The notes beneath the pieces were generated by a model, which worked only from the letters and a program-made list of their open reading frames with translations, did not search any database and had not been told where the DNA came from. The position numbers were made by a program, and so were the translations under genes. 64,000 nucleotides of DNA from Histoplasma ohiense (taxonomy: Eukaryota; Ascomycota; Eurotiomycetes; Onygenales; Ajellomycetaceae), in contig JAEVHH010000002.1 of NCBI GenBank assembly GCA_017607445.1, positions 6,974,001-7,038,000 of the forward strand, in the 5' to 3' direction. Positions 1 to 11,954 of the stretch are shown here, in pieces. Position 1 is the stretch's first letter; every line of letters begins with the position of its first letter.

Positions 1-1
1 T

Positions 2-1916
2 GGAAAGAAAGGCAAAAAAGGCCCAGCCAAACCGGGTGGAGATTCGCCTACAGGTTCATATATTAGTGTCTACGACTATTTTAAACGCAGTGAGTAACAA
101 TATGAAAACCCCAGTCTCATCTCAGTTTCTTACGCTTCATAGACTACCCGAATGTTCCCGAGTTGAACAACGCATTTCCGGTTGTCAATGTTGGCAGCAA
201 GGAGAAGCCAAGCTACCTTCCTGCTGAAGTCTGCCAGGTTCTGCCTGGCCAGCCTGCGAATGCCAAACTCACCCCGAATCAAACTCAGAACATGATTCGG
301 TTTGCAGTCAGAAGGCCTGTGGAAAATGCCACGTCGATTGTCACCAATGGAGCTAAGGTGCTTGGGGTTGCCCCACAATTAAACCCTCTGCTGGTAAGCT
401 GTTTCAATATCTACCGTTAAAGTTCTAGCGGCAGCTGCTCACACTACTTACTTAGGCCGGTATGGGATTATCTTTGCTGCCCAACCTAATAACTGTTCCT
501 GGTCGCGTGCTGGAGAGTCCCACCATGGTCCAGTATAAAGGACAGAGCTTTAAAAACCCCCAAGCCGGGAACTGGAACCTTCAGAAGGTTGCATTCTCAC
601 AAGGGTCGCAGCTCCCTCCCTGGACGTACCTTTACTTCCAGGGCAATCGAACAAACCTAGAGGCTCTTTCAGAGAGCGTTGATAGATTTGTTGATATGGC
701 AAGGCTGCAAGGTCTCGCTGTTCCAGCACCAAGCCGACCAATCCCTGTCATTGTTCCTCACGGTCAAAGCCCGGAGGATATACCACTGGACCACTTTTTT
801 GCTGAGATTCGCCAGCAATCCCGGGTAAGATTGGTACTAGTGATTCTACCATTTGAAAGCCCTCAAATCTACAACCATATAAAGTATAGGGGAGATATCA
901 AAGATGGTATACATACTATTTGTGTCGTTGCAGAAAAGTTCGGAAAGAACCAACCTCAATACTTCGCGAACGTTGCCCTGAAGTTCAACTTGAAGCTCGG
1001 AGGAATCAACCACAATCTTCAACCGTCCAAACTGGGAATTATTTCTGAAGGTAAAACCATGGTTGTTGGTATTGATGTGACGCATCCAGCCCCAGGTTCT
1101 CTCCCCACCGCACCAAGCATTGCCGGAATGGTTGCCAGCGTGGATAAGTTTCTTGCTCAATGGCCAGCCAGCATCCGTCTTCAGCACCAGGCCCGTGCAG
1201 AGATGGTCGATGATCTCGATCCAATGCTCCAATCTCGTCTTCGCCATTGGCAGAAGAACAACTCTAAGAGCCTCCCGGAGAATATCCTGATATACCGTGA
1301 CGGGGTATCCGAAGGTCAGTACGGCAAAGTCCTTGAGGAGGAATTACCTCTACTCCGCAACGCATGCAAATCCATATATTCAGCCGACCAAACCAAGAAA
1401 GGCCTCCCCAGAATCACCATCATCATTGTCGGTAAACGCCACAATACGAGATTCTACCCAACCGATCTCAAAGATGCGGACAACAACTCAAATCCCAACA
1501 ACGGCACCGTCGTCGATCGCGGCGTCACTGAGACGCGCAACTGGGATTTCTTCCTCCAAGCCCACACTGCACTACAGGGGACTGCCCGACCGGCGCACTA
1601 CTATGTGATCCTCGATCAGGTTTTCTCCGGGCGAAAGACTTCGGGTCGCTTCAGCAGCATTGCCGACGAGCTTGAGGACCTGACACATAATCTCTGTTAT
1701 CTGTTCGGGCGAGCGACCAAGGCTGTCAGCATCTGTCCGCCGGCTTACTATGCGGATCTTGTGTGCGAGCGCGCCAGACGTTATTTGAGTAGGTATTTTG
1801 ACGTGACGCCTGAAACTAGTGTTAGTTCGTCCGGCGCTGGGAGTACTGGACCTGTGCCGACTGGTGGCGATATTCTGGTGCATAGGGACCTTGCGGATAG
1901 TATGTTTTATATCTGA
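2..1916 (+). CDS. Argonaute (QDE-2-like), 5' end outside window
   Basis: RNA-guided silencing protein holding small RNAs in an RISC-like complex. Exons are <2..89, 143..393 and 456..1916, giving 599 visible residues. The first two exons carry the end of the PAZ domain and linker 2 (VVNVGSKEKPSYLPAEVCQV, then NPLLAGMGLSLLPN). The large exon carries MID and PIWI. The catalytic tetrad is readable: D in GIDVTHPAPGS, the glutamate finger in ARAEMVDDL, D in YRDGVSEGQY, and D in YYADLVCERAR, where human AGO2 has His. The tetrad is therefore DEDD, compatible with slicing. The protein ends SMFYI, the usual aromatic Argonaute terminus. The N and early PAZ domains lie left of the window. It converges on the next gene. 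Family assignment is secure; activity and pathway (quelling or other) are inferred. Confidence 0.95.
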
Positions 1917-2474
1917 GTGATATCCCCGTTTCCATATCATATCCAAGGAAGTTAATCGGGATTGGGTCAGTGTGCTGAAAATGATATGAAGGATGAAGGA
2001 TAGAAACCAAGGCACAAGAAGTGCCGTCAACTGTTATTTTGAATTGCAGGCATGATTTTCATTTTCTAGTTGTTGATTTCTGCACCATATTCTGTTCACT
2101 TGGTTATTTGACATGGATTACCTTTCCACGTGCGCTTGAATAATCAGTTCCCCAAATTTGACTAGATGACACTTAGCTGAATGGAATGTGCTTTTTACTT
2201 GTTTAATGTTTTGCAGGAAGACTAGACCATGAGAGTTCTAAACCATGCATGCCCAACTTGTTGAAACATACCAACACAATTATCATAACAAATATACACA
2301 TGCTTATAATCATACAGTCATACCAGATGCAAATGGGAAAATGAGAACCTTGCCCTGTTCTCTGGGCAAAAGAGTAAAAAAAATTCAGCGACGCCGCGCC
2401 GCTTCCCCCCCACCTGGTCTCCTCCAAAAAAAAAATAAAAAAATAAAAAAAAATAATCCCCAAAAAGATACCTG
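1917..2474. other. Convergent intergenic region
   Basis: This holds the 3' ends of the Argonaute gene and of the minus-strand gene that follows. It contains A/T-rich tracts near 2427-2455 and several short pyrimidine runs. No conserved reading frame or RNA gene was seen. A 91-codon minus-strand frame here is low complexity and looks accidental. Confidence 0.5.
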
Positions 2475-3284
2475 TCATCGAACAAGCCCCACTACCCCCT
2501 TCCTCCCCAACAACGCCACAGCTCCCTTCTTCAAACGAAGCTTCTTCTCAATAACCTCCTCCGACATCCCTTGCTTATCCCTCATCGCCAAAACATGCCT
2601 GATACTCACGACATCCAAAAACTCGCGGCCAGTGTGGCTCTGTCGGCCGATGGACTCGAATTCTCGCGCTGCTAACTTTTCCAGCTCGGCACGGGAGGAG
2701 AAAACGAGAAGACTTGGGTTGCGGGATTTGGGGGAGGTCGTGGATGGGGGGAAGACGGTGGAAAGGGATTTCTGGTGGTTCCGCTGGGGTTGTTGTTGGT
2801 TGAAGGGGTTAGGTGTGACGGGCCCGATGGAGCGGAGGGATGCGGCGAAATGAGGATCGCGGGCGTCAAGGTCGATTGCTGTTTTGTTTTCTGCGGGGGA
2901 TGGGGTTGAGCGGTTTAGTTTTTGTTTGCTTGATGGGCTTTCATTTTTGTTTGTAAAAACATGGAAGTTGGAGTAGCTTATATTCGTGATCCGAGCCACA
3001 TAGAATTTGTTTACTCTTTTTCTGTTCCTTGCTCTTCTTTGTCTTCTGGCTTCTGCATACAACACAAAGACAAATGACTAACCTTCTGATTTGATAACGC
3101 TCGGGTTTTGTTTTGAATGGAATACTGGTCCTGGCTGTTCCTGTCGGGCGGCTGCTCTGGCCGCTCTATCCGCCGGCGGGTTTCCACTGGGGGCGGTGGT
3201 CGACGAGGAGGGGCTCTTGGGATATTGGCGGCGTGCCGCAGCGTTGGCAGCTGTCTTTATTGGTTTCGATGATGATGCGCCCAT
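2475..3284 (-). CDS. Small HTH-like conserved fungal protein with myristoylation-type start
   Basis: Exons on the minus strand are 3083..3284 and 2475..2890, joined across a 192-base intron (GTTAGT...CCGCAG) in phase 1, giving 205 residues. The junction reads KSEENKTAID. The N-terminus MGASSSKP fits the MGxxxS consensus for N-myristoylation. A low-complexity, alanine/arginine/proline-rich stretch follows. The C-terminal third (about residues 140-205) looks folded and helical: GREFLDVVSIRHVLAMRD, then MSEEVIEKKLRLKKGAV, resembling a helix-turn-helix followed by a basic tail. I recall similar proteins annotated only as HTH-domain proteins in other fungi and assign no function. The reading frame upstream of the acceptor is open, so an unspliced form would differ only in the middle. 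Confidence 0.75.
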
Positions 3285-3639
3285 CGCAATTGTGTGGGCT
3301 GTGCGACTGGGGATTGGAAAAACGTATATTAGCAGCCCAAGCAGATGATGGTTGCGAAATAGTCCAAGCTTCTACGGGAGCCCACATGTTACAAACTGTG
3401 CAATTTTAGGACCACTTCCCACTTGGTTCAGAGAGAGATGCTGGGAAAAAGTGGGGCGCAAAAGAGGATAACCAGAGCAGATTCTCTAAGAATCGCATAA
3501 ATTCCACTAAATTGGTAAGGTCTAGAGAAAATACATGTCCATGAAATGCGTGGAGAAGAACCCCAGCGTCAAACTGCAACTCCATCTTCAGATGTGCTTG
3601 AATAGTCCCGAACGAAAAATGAAAGAAGTGTCAAACTAC
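3285..3639. other. Short intergenic region between two minus-strand genes
   Basis: This lies upstream of the HTH-like gene and downstream of the Swp1 stop codon. No coding signal was seen. It probably combines the promoter of the former with the 3' untranslated region of the latter. Confidence 0.4.
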
Positions 3640-4751
3640 TTAGCGCAATCCTGCGAGACGTCTCTCCTGGACTTCGCTTAAAGCGCGGCTTCCACTCACA
3701 AAGGCAACGGCGCCCACTGCCAATGCAACAGGTAGCGTTTGGAACAAGTTCCATGTTGTGTAATAAAGGAAGAATATGCCCTCTAACCCAACAATCGAAC
3801 CAATAAAAAAGATATGAGAGATAGGAGATGACTTTAGTGCAACCGGGAGGTGATTCAAATTTACGCCCAGGTAGAAGAACTATAGAAATGTTAGCTATGC
3901 TTTCTCTTTGCTTTGGATGGTCATCTTGGACTGGACGGTTTTGCATACCAAACCTGCAAGTGTAGGAAAAGCAGCCAAGACTGTGACGGTAAACATCAGC
4001 GTTATGATGAATAGAGGGCTTTTAGGATCCGCCTTAAAGATATGGTGGATTTCCTCGCGCTTGCCATATCTGAGAGGATCTGAGGGAAGCGGTTCACTGG
4101 CAGCTTTGTCGCGGATGACGTCCAACTGGAAAACGCCGCTTTCATATCCTTTCGTTGACCCGAATGAGGCGATCACAAAGTTGGCTGTGATGGGCTGCGA
4201 GGATTGGAGGAACTGAATAGGAAGGTCTTTTTGTGCCTATATAAAGAAACGAGGTTGTCAATAATGCCACCGATTCCATTTGTGTTGCGTTACTGAGAGA
4301 ATTCCCAACTAACCAACTCCAAATTTGCCTTTCCGCTTTCCTTCACACTTAACGGATAGGACAGGTCGAGTCCGCTATCGAGCTCTTTTAGCAGTAAAAA
4401 AACCTGGTGAGCTCTTTTGGCAGCAACGCCCTCCCGTGTCGTTAAACTAAGCTTAAGAATATCTGACTCTCCGAAAGGAACCGGCTTCGATAGTAGTTTA
4501 TTCTCCGATAACCTAATTACTCCCCACGTAGATAGAGATAGTCAGCAGCAGTACGGAATATCAACAACTGAATGTACCAGGCACGAGGGAAAGAAGAATA
4601 TAACCCACTTCTGCTTCAATCCACTGCCACCTCCAGCACCCGTCTGTGCAATTGAGACCACCCCATCATCAAACCCCCAGCTAGAAGCAGCCCAGGAAGA
4701 AGGGAGTGCTGACAACAGGAGACCAGCTCCGAGAAGCGGCGGCAGCTGCAT
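3640..4751 (-). CDS. SWP1: Oligosaccharyltransferase subunit Swp1 / ribophorin II
   Basis: Subunit of the ER oligosaccharyltransferase that moves the dolichol-linked glycan onto nascent Asn-X-Ser/Thr sites. Exons (minus) are 4609..4751, 4314..4512, 3949..4236 and 3640..3879, all with GT/AG introns of 69-96 bases, giving 289 residues, close to yeast Swp1. MQLPPLLGAGLLLSALPSSW is a clear signal peptide. The lumenal part carries the family stretch after GSTKGYES and the motif RYGKREEIHHIFKADPKSP. Three hydrophobic segments follow: the one around FIITLMFTVTVLAAFPTLAG, then ISHIFFIGSIVGLEGIFFLYY, and LPVALAVGAVAFVSGSRALS. The C-terminus is EVQERRLAGLR. The first donor is GTGGGT rather than GTAAGT, but phase and family sequence support it. 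Divergent from the next gene. Confidence 0.93.
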
Positions 4752-5582
4752 CCTCGGAAGTCAGGCGGACTTGAGACTCGAGAAAAAGATGTCTTTTTCA
4801 AGCAAGGCTGTCCGGGAAGCAGATCAAAGTCTCAAGCCACCGCAATTGAGCAGGTTAGGTCCACTCCAACAGCCAATAGGACATTCAGCGACAGTTGGCT
4901 TGTGGTTTGTGATCGCGAGTCTTGTCTTGTCTTTGGCCGCGGACAGGAAAGCTGGCCAATGCTCCTGCTTTGGGTCTAGCGTGTCACACTAGGCCATGTT
5001 GGGCCGAAAGCCCTAATTGTTTTCTCCTACTAAAGACGACATTCACAGTCTTTAGCTGTAGTCTGCAGTTTCAACACCACAATCTCCACACCGGAGGATA
5101 TAATTACTACCAGGCAGCTGTTGTGCTCTGGATGGAATCAGCAAATGCCTCCTCACACTTGACATGCATATTACCGTCATTGCCCTGAAGAGTCGCCAGT
5201 CCTGCACTCTTGTCACTTCGTCAAATCTTAGGGCTGTGGCAGCAACTAGACTGGTTGGACTTTCAGGCTGTCTCCCACCAAACGAAGCGGTGTGGGTTTG
5301 ATTGAAAAGTAAATAGCATAAGAAATATCTGCGATTCTTGTGCTCTATGTCCATTTCTATTCGGCCTCTGCTGTTTAGATCGCAAGAGCTGCCATAAGTA
5401 GTAAGTGGTACAAATCCTCGTCGAGTTAATGACCCGTCAGTGAAGATTTTGAAAATATTCCAAATACAACACATTAGTTCCCCGAACCAAATACCTCTTG
5501 TCTTGTGTTATATATTATATATTTGAAATATTCTCTTAACAGCTTACCTTATTCTTTTAGGCTGCAGATATCACAATTGGCA
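4752..5582. other. Divergent promoter region
   Basis: About 830 bases separate the SWP1 start codon from the first upstream ATG of the large plus-strand gene. An AT-rich patch lies near 5500-5530. I found no conserved reading frame and no recognised operator. Confidence 0.4.
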
Positions 5583-5651
5583 ATGAGTACGGGAGCGACT
5601 ATCCTGGTAATTGACCAATTCTTAGCTATCTTAACCATCGTACATTTATGA
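5583..5651 (+). promoter_or_regulatory. Upstream ORF overlapping the main start codon (ATGA)
   Basis: A 22-codon frame begins MSTGATIL at ATG 5583. Its TGA stop (5649-5651) overlaps the ATG (5648-5650) that opens the long downstream frame. If mature mRNA keeps this region, translation would depend on leaky scanning or termination-reinitiation. The alternative is that 5607..5689 is an 83-base intron (GTAATT...GGCAG), which would join MSTGATIL in phase to AYSNANPLVV and make this the true N-terminus. The sequence alone does not settle which is right. Confidence 0.4.
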
Positions 5652-8600
5652 GTTCTCCCATTAATTCAACATGCTGGTATCCATGGCAGGCATATAGCAA
5701 TGCCAACCCGCTTGTTGTAGAGCGGCCAATAGTCACAGTGTTGGATGATGACACCGGTTCTGCGAGCTTCTCACGAACTTCTCCTTCGTCGGGCAAATCG
5801 CGCACATCGTATGCCTCAACTCGATCCAATTGCCCTCGCGTAACAGAGCGCCAACGGAATAATAACTGCAATCTTCAACCCTCTAAAAGGGATTACGACA
5901 GTTGGGTTACAGGTGTATTTTCTGCTTCTGGGATAGGGAATCACAGTCAGCGCTCTTCTCAACCTCTATTTTCCTCCCAAATTGGCCATGCTGTGGGCAC
6001 CCATGATCGAGTTCTACCTAAGGAACGTGATCTCCAGTCTGCGGCTGCGTCAAAGTCTGGTTTATTCAACCTTGTGAAGTATCCATGGGGCAATAATCCA
6101 ATTGCTGTGGCGATATGGTTAGCTCAAAAGATCAACAGCATCAAAAAAAGCCAAGCTCCGCAATCGTGGATGCAAGACTTAGAACAGAACGCGCCAACAA
6201 GCAATTTCTCTCGAAGCCCGGGGCGCCGTCATAGTCAGTTGCCGAATGGCGTATCTTTATACGGCGTTAGTGAAGTTCACTTTCCTCGTCCTACCAAGCC
6301 CTGTCGTAAGTACTGTCCAAAAATCACTCCGCGCGATACACAAGGATGTTTGTCTAATTGACTTGTAACCTCTATAGAATCTAATAATAGGCACAATGGC
6401 GAGTGCCAAACAGAAATCGATATAGAACGCCTTTACGGAGAACAAAGGCTGTCGTTGGATTCTTTTTCTACCCAATCCTTTTGTTCCCAGATGGATTTGG
6501 AAGCACGAAGAATCGCACCAAGTCTGGTCAGATTAAAGTCTTTCAAACCAGGATATGGAGATAGACTATTTGGCATAATGGCGGACGATCATCATATAGA
6601 TGTGGACACAGCTGCTGCAGGGAAACTTGTGGTAGATGTTCTTGCCACATTTACTTGCTCAGAATTGCAGTCACAATGCCAAGCAGCTACGGATGCCCTG
6701 GTTAAGGAGCTTGACAAGGAAACATGTCAATCTCCACGATTTACAAAAATATTTACGATGCTGTCGAACGATCCTATTGTGACAAAGGCTGTGGATTTCA
6801 TTGTTGCACAAATCAACTCCTGTGAATTTTCCTTGGGGTTGGATGGTGAATATGATGGAATCAGGAACTTGTCAAACCACCACAACAATCCCAAGGCATC
6901 TCATTCACCACAATTCGTCAATAATGAACAACTGTCTATTGATACTAGGGCTCTGGAAAATGATCCCAACAGATCCCAGTGCCAGCCGCCTACGTCTTTT
7001 TCCCTCTTCTCCTCCCCTCATCCTTCTGGTCACGTCTTGCCAGAAAACACTCCCACTGATATCACCTCCGTGTCTATGATTGAAACTCAAAGTACATATA
7101 TCCCAGAAAGCGTAACGCCTTCCATCATGCCGCCACGTCAATCGAACCGCATCAGGAAGCCCACACTTAGGGCAATAGAGGCCAAACTCAGCTCGCAGGT
7201 GAGGCCGAGAGTCAAAAGCCGGGAGCAAAAAGCCTCGAAAAAACTCGAATCTCGGCCCACACAAACCGAGGAGACTATCTCAAGAACCAACGAGGAGTAT
7301 AAAGATGTAAAAAGCGGCGTAGATGTCACGAACAGGGAAGCTTCGGACACCACCGACAATGTTGATCTGACTCCCCCCGTATTGGCAAAGAGGCCAATGA
7401 CAGCCCGCTCTATTGACGAAATTGCAGCGATGGCCAGAAATGATGCTCAAAGGAGGACCGCTGCCGCAGGGCAACCAAAAAGAACTACGATCTCTCGCTC
7501 TATCGACGAGATTGCAGCAGCTGCCAGTCTCAACAGGCTGATGGACACAGGTACATCTAGACCCACTTTGCCCAAGCAGCAACCGAAGCCTCCCAAGTCA
7601 ACAACGCTATCTTCTTCTGCCACGCGTGCTTTGACCCCGGAAACAAATGCTATGGTGGAACAACTTCTAGATCTGGCAACGGCTGCTTCGAAACCCGATT
7701 TCCAACCAGAAATTGAAATTGACCTCCATAGAGCTCGTCGGGATTGGTATGCTGAGCAGCTGGCAGCTGCTTTGAACAAGGCCGCTACCGAGAAATCCTT
7801 AGAAACGAATTGGGCGCAAACAAGCCAGGAGACGATCCCAGACGGAGATCTTCTTTCTTCCAAGCCTACACCTTCCAATGCAAATGCTCCTAGGTTAGAG
7901 ACTCTCGTTGCTACCCTTGCCACCCAGACGGAAAATTTTGCACTCAGCATAATTGGCCATGCCGATTCTGCTTGTGCAGCCGCTAAGGATCCCGATGTCC
8001 CGGCAGGTACAGCTGCGGCTCTTGCCAGCCCATTCACACAGGTGGACAGCACGGCAGAACAAACAAGCATTGAACAGCTTACTACAGTGGAAATACCCGT
8101 TTCTGATAAAGCTGTGGAGCCGGACGTGTCCAAGTGGCCTATTTCGAGCACCAACCAGAAGTTTCTCGACACATCTATCTTGTCCCATTCCTACCTTCCT
8201 CGCCCGTGGACTGACAATGATGGCTGGATCCATACCGGACTTGGAAACGACCATAACGAAGAAGATGTCATTGTTCCTAATTCTTATACATGGGTACGAC
8301 CCAGGGATTCGTTCAACAACCCCCGTATCGCTCCATCACCTCCTCGGCTGAAATCCCTTATCCAAATCGAACTTGACGATGCATTCGGCTATCCTCCCCC
8401 AGGCCGAAAGCCAAACCTTCCACAGGATCTAGAAGGCCAATTCGTCCCAGAGGATGTTGCGGTGGAAAAGGAGAAAGCCAAGGTTTTCCGTGCAGCTCGG
8501 ATTCGAGGCATCGTCATCGATCGCTCAGCCCTGCTGGAAGATATTCGGCTTGCCATTAAAAAGCACGATGAAATTCACGCTGCGAATGAGACAGCTTCGG

Positions 8601-9169
8601 GTTCCAGTGATGGAATTGAAACTGCCAATGGAAAAGCACCTGCGAAGTCATCCGACACATCTGCTGGAACAAGCAAGAGATCGAAAGCATCGCGGAAACG
8701 GAATGGTGGTCAAGCCTTGGGGATTGTTGCTCAGAAAGAGGATGAAGACGACCCTCTCGCAAATTTGGGCAAAATATCAAGGAATAAAAAACGTTGCCTA
8801 AACATTGATGTGCCAATTGCCGAATCGAGTAGCGCGGCTTTAGGCCATGGAAGCGAAAGTGGAAGTCCAGCAGATGGGGAAAATGTGGAAATAGATTTAA
8901 AGCCGATTTTGCTTGCACCTCGTGGCCCGGGTCGCCCATCAAGAAGTGCATCGGCCATTGCTGCGACCGCTGCAACCCGTGGGGTTGGAAAAGCCCGCCA
9001 GCGCCGCAAACACACTCAACTCCAAGCTCATCCTGAATCCATTACTCCACCAGCGAGCCAATCAGTTACAGATGAGCCTGCGAATAACTCTGTTACTACC
9101 AAACCCAAAGACCGTCCCGCTACCGAAAAGGATGCTGTTTCTGTCCCTTTCCAGGGCGGGCAGGATTGA
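5648..9169 (+). CDS. Large low-complexity protein of unknown function, possibly chromatin-associated
   Basis: Not recognised. Exons are 5648..6305 and 6378..9169 (intron GTAAGT...CTATAG, phase 1), giving 1149 residues. The N-terminal half is Ser/Thr/Pro-rich. A compact acidic/hydrophobic segment around VDTAAAGKLVVDVLATFTC is a possible helical domain. Then come a basic patch RQSNRIRKPTLRAIEAKLS and two copies of a short motif, ARSIDEIAAMA and SRSIDEIAAAA. The best ordered-looking block, in the C-terminal third, runs from SYLPRPWTDNDGWIHTGLGN through YTWVRPRDSFNNPR to ELDDAFGYPPPGRKPNLPQD. The tail has several Lys/Arg clusters and GPGRPSR, an AT-hook-like core. Basic clusters plus the AT-hook-like motif suggest a nuclear protein, but this is inference. 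See the upstream-ORF entry for the alternative N-terminus. Confidence 0.7.
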
Positions 9170-10470
9170 AATGCTTGCCCTTTTGAATATAGAGGTGGAC
9201 TACGGATATTTTGTTCCTTTACTCTTATTTCACTACCTCACTGATTGCACGGGTATCTACCCTATGTATAATTTCTCCTCACGTCCGGAACGTCATTTTT
9301 ATTTTCCATGTCCTGGAATCAGCATCGGAAACGAGGGGGGAAAGAAAGGAAGAAACCTCGGATTATCACTGTACATTACGACATAAACAGAAAAAGTCGA
9401 CGAAACATATTTTGTGTTCAATTGGAGTTAGTTGGAGTTTGTTTGGCTTTTTTTTTTTTTTTTTTTTCATTCCCTCCTTGTCCACGTTATTGTATATCCA
9501 TCAAAAACGAACTGCCTCCCAGAGGCAATGGAAGAGGAACTAACGTTCGGCTGAATTGAGGAGTTGCCAATTCATTGAGTTATGTGTCAACATGAATGTA
9601 CAGTACAGCGTGTGACGGTGTAAATTTGTCTCTAAGAAAAGAAAAACGGATCAAGCATGAAGGCACTGCCGGCGGTGGTCGGAGTTGTTTTGGAGTTTCA
9701 TTCCTGGCCGTGTCCTTCTATCGTACTACGTATAAGCCAGTGATATTGACGCGCAGTTTGTGTGCAATTTTGGCGTTTGAAGTGCTTGGTGACTTTCCCT
9801 GTGGATATTCTATTCATTTCTGCCTCTATGTCTATCGCTCATGTACCATACATACACTATTACTTTGTCTCGATGTGGGTGAGAATATAAAGAATAGCCT
9901 GATGATATACTCGGCCTAATATTAATATATACTTCATTCACGAAAGCAAGTCGCATCACTTTTGTATCATGCATCCATCATTCACCACAGGCCAGGCTCT
10001 ACATGCGATGCGCGCCTTTTTCATCCATATGAACTGTAACTACTGTACAAGGTATCCTGAATATGTAGCTCTCAGACACCCACCCAATGCCTCATTAATT
10101 TGCCGTTTCAAACTTTCGCGTATCTCGAACACGCGCAGCTTAAATTCGCCCCGAGCTTCTTTAGTTTAGAAGTTAGCGCAGGCAACAGATTGACAGGCGA
10201 TGCGATCTGTCCTGCCTATCAGCGAGCCGAATGGGCCTCTGACGACAGGGAATATATCCAAAGCTTGACTCAATGCCGTAATTAGGGGTGGAAGGTTATT
10301 GCCGCGTTATTCTGTTTCGCTGCAAAATCTAATTTGCACGCGAGTTCTTGCTCTTCTTTTGTTTTGACTTCTTTATTTATTGATCTATTTATTTATTCTT
10401 GCCTCTTGTTCTAAATGCATCAGAATAGCTAACACCTTTGAATCGGAATACAATATTTATATCCAGAAAC
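9170..10470. other. Intergenic region between two plus-strand genes
   Basis: About 1.3 kb of untranslated and promoter sequence. A run of about 22 T lies at 9448-9469, and a pyrimidine-rich patch (about 10345-10400) lies just before the next start codon. The short frames here are not convincing. No RNA gene was seen. Confidence 0.4.
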
Positions 10471-11954
10471 ATGTCCAACACCTCAGACGCTGTCGCCAAA
10501 AAACGCGGTCGACCAAAGAAAATTGTCGTGGCGCCGGCAATCGAAAAAATTTCCACCACGGCCTCGAAATCGACGACTATCACTCCAGGCACAAGCAAAA
10601 AGCCAATCTCGACCACGACGCCAACTCCAAGCAAATCCCCGCTCAAATCCTCGCGCAAAACCAATTCCTCTCCAACATCGGAGTCTCACGCCGCAGCCGG
10701 CGCGCCAATTGACCAGAAACCCGCAGCAAAGAAAGGCAGCCGGGCTCGGCAGAAGAAAACATCTATTTCTTCTCCTGACTCGTCGCAAGAACCGCTGGAA
10801 ACACCCGGTGATAGCAATAAGGCAAAGAACGAGACAGCGGACGTGAAATCTAGACCCAAGGCCGTCGCATCGAATCCACCCACCGAACCGTCCATTGAGT
10901 CGCTAACTCCACCCGCAGAATCGAAGTCGATTTCTCACACACAATCTACAGAGTTACCAAGGAAGCAAAAAGTCACCGGAGGGAGGCAACCGGAAACCAG
11001 AAGCACAGTTCAATCTGTGGGGGGGATAGAGCCATCTTCTGGTGGCAGGGAGACAATAGAGCAAGAACAGCACGCGGGCCAGACAAGGCCTGCAAATCCC
11101 GCCGACGCTGGTGCAGCCGTGAAGGGCTCCTATATCCTTAACGCTTTGGCGGCCAGCAGGAAATCGACAAGAACCGCAACGTCCGTAGAGGACAAAACTA
11201 AGATCGCAGGGTCCACAGAGCCCTCAACCGCAGCTCCAACGGACATGCCTCCTCTGGCACGCAAGAATGCCTCGTCGTCTGGGCCACGGCAGCGCCCGTC
11301 TCAACCACCGCCCATCAAGCCACCGTTGATCCAGACTGCTTCCGCTCAGAGAGAAGCACAGCGGCTAAAACCGCAACAAGCTCCGGTTGTCAATCCGCAG
11401 GATATCAGAAATACGAAACAATATAAAACTGCTGCGAGAAGGTAGGTACTTGACAACAATAAAATTCCTTCCTTTGGGATCCATGGCTATCCCACATTTA
11501 CAAAACGCGCATTTTCGCTCTTCCATTGCCAATCCTTCATTCATCTTCAATAACAGCTGACAATTTCCTGCGTATTTGCTCTCTTGCAGATGGACATCGG
11601 TAATGGTCGCGTTGCCAATTCTGTTATATACCAGTTACGCCCTCTATGAACGAGGTAAGATGTTCTAAAAATCCCTGTCCATCTGTCTCCCAAAATCCCC
11701 TCCAGAAAAGTTTATACCGATACCCCATGATCTGTAAACTTGCCATTGTCTATGTATGTCTAACAAATCTTTTATTTCTGCATAACGAAACAGTCTTCGC
11801 CGATAAAGCCCCCCGTAGTCTGCCAGGAACAAATAATTTCCCACCAGTCAGCGACAATTCCACTTCCTCTTCCCCTTCTTCCCCTTCCCCTTCGCCATCA
11901 TCTACATCGACGCCAGCATCCACGACCATGACCCGAGACAATTACAACGGTTGA
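10471..11954 (+). CDS. AT-hook protein with C-terminal membrane segment, function unknown
   Basis: Exons are 10471..11441, 11590..11654 and 11794..11954, giving 398 residues. The start MSNTSDAVAKKRGRPKKIVV contains a canonical AT-hook core (RGRPKK) at about residues 11-16. Roughly 300 residues of Ser/Thr/Pro/Lys-rich disordered sequence follow. A conserved-looking block is split across exons: VNPQDIRNTKQYKTAARR, then WTSVMVALPILLYTSYALYE, a single hydrophobic segment at about residues 326-345. The tail (FADKAPRSLPGTNNFPP, then a Ser/Pro repeat) is short and polar. The splice phases (2, then 1) restore the frame exactly. I do not recognise a named family. A tail-anchored protein with a DNA-binding motif could sit at the nuclear envelope, but the basic N-terminus could equally be a targeting signal. 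Confidence 0.75.

Noticed and set aside
2203..2478. 91-codon minus-strand frame with a hydrophobic start, directly after the HTH-like gene
   Set aside because: Phe-rich product of A-rich DNA. The HTH-like gene has its own stop immediately before it, so it is not an extra exon.
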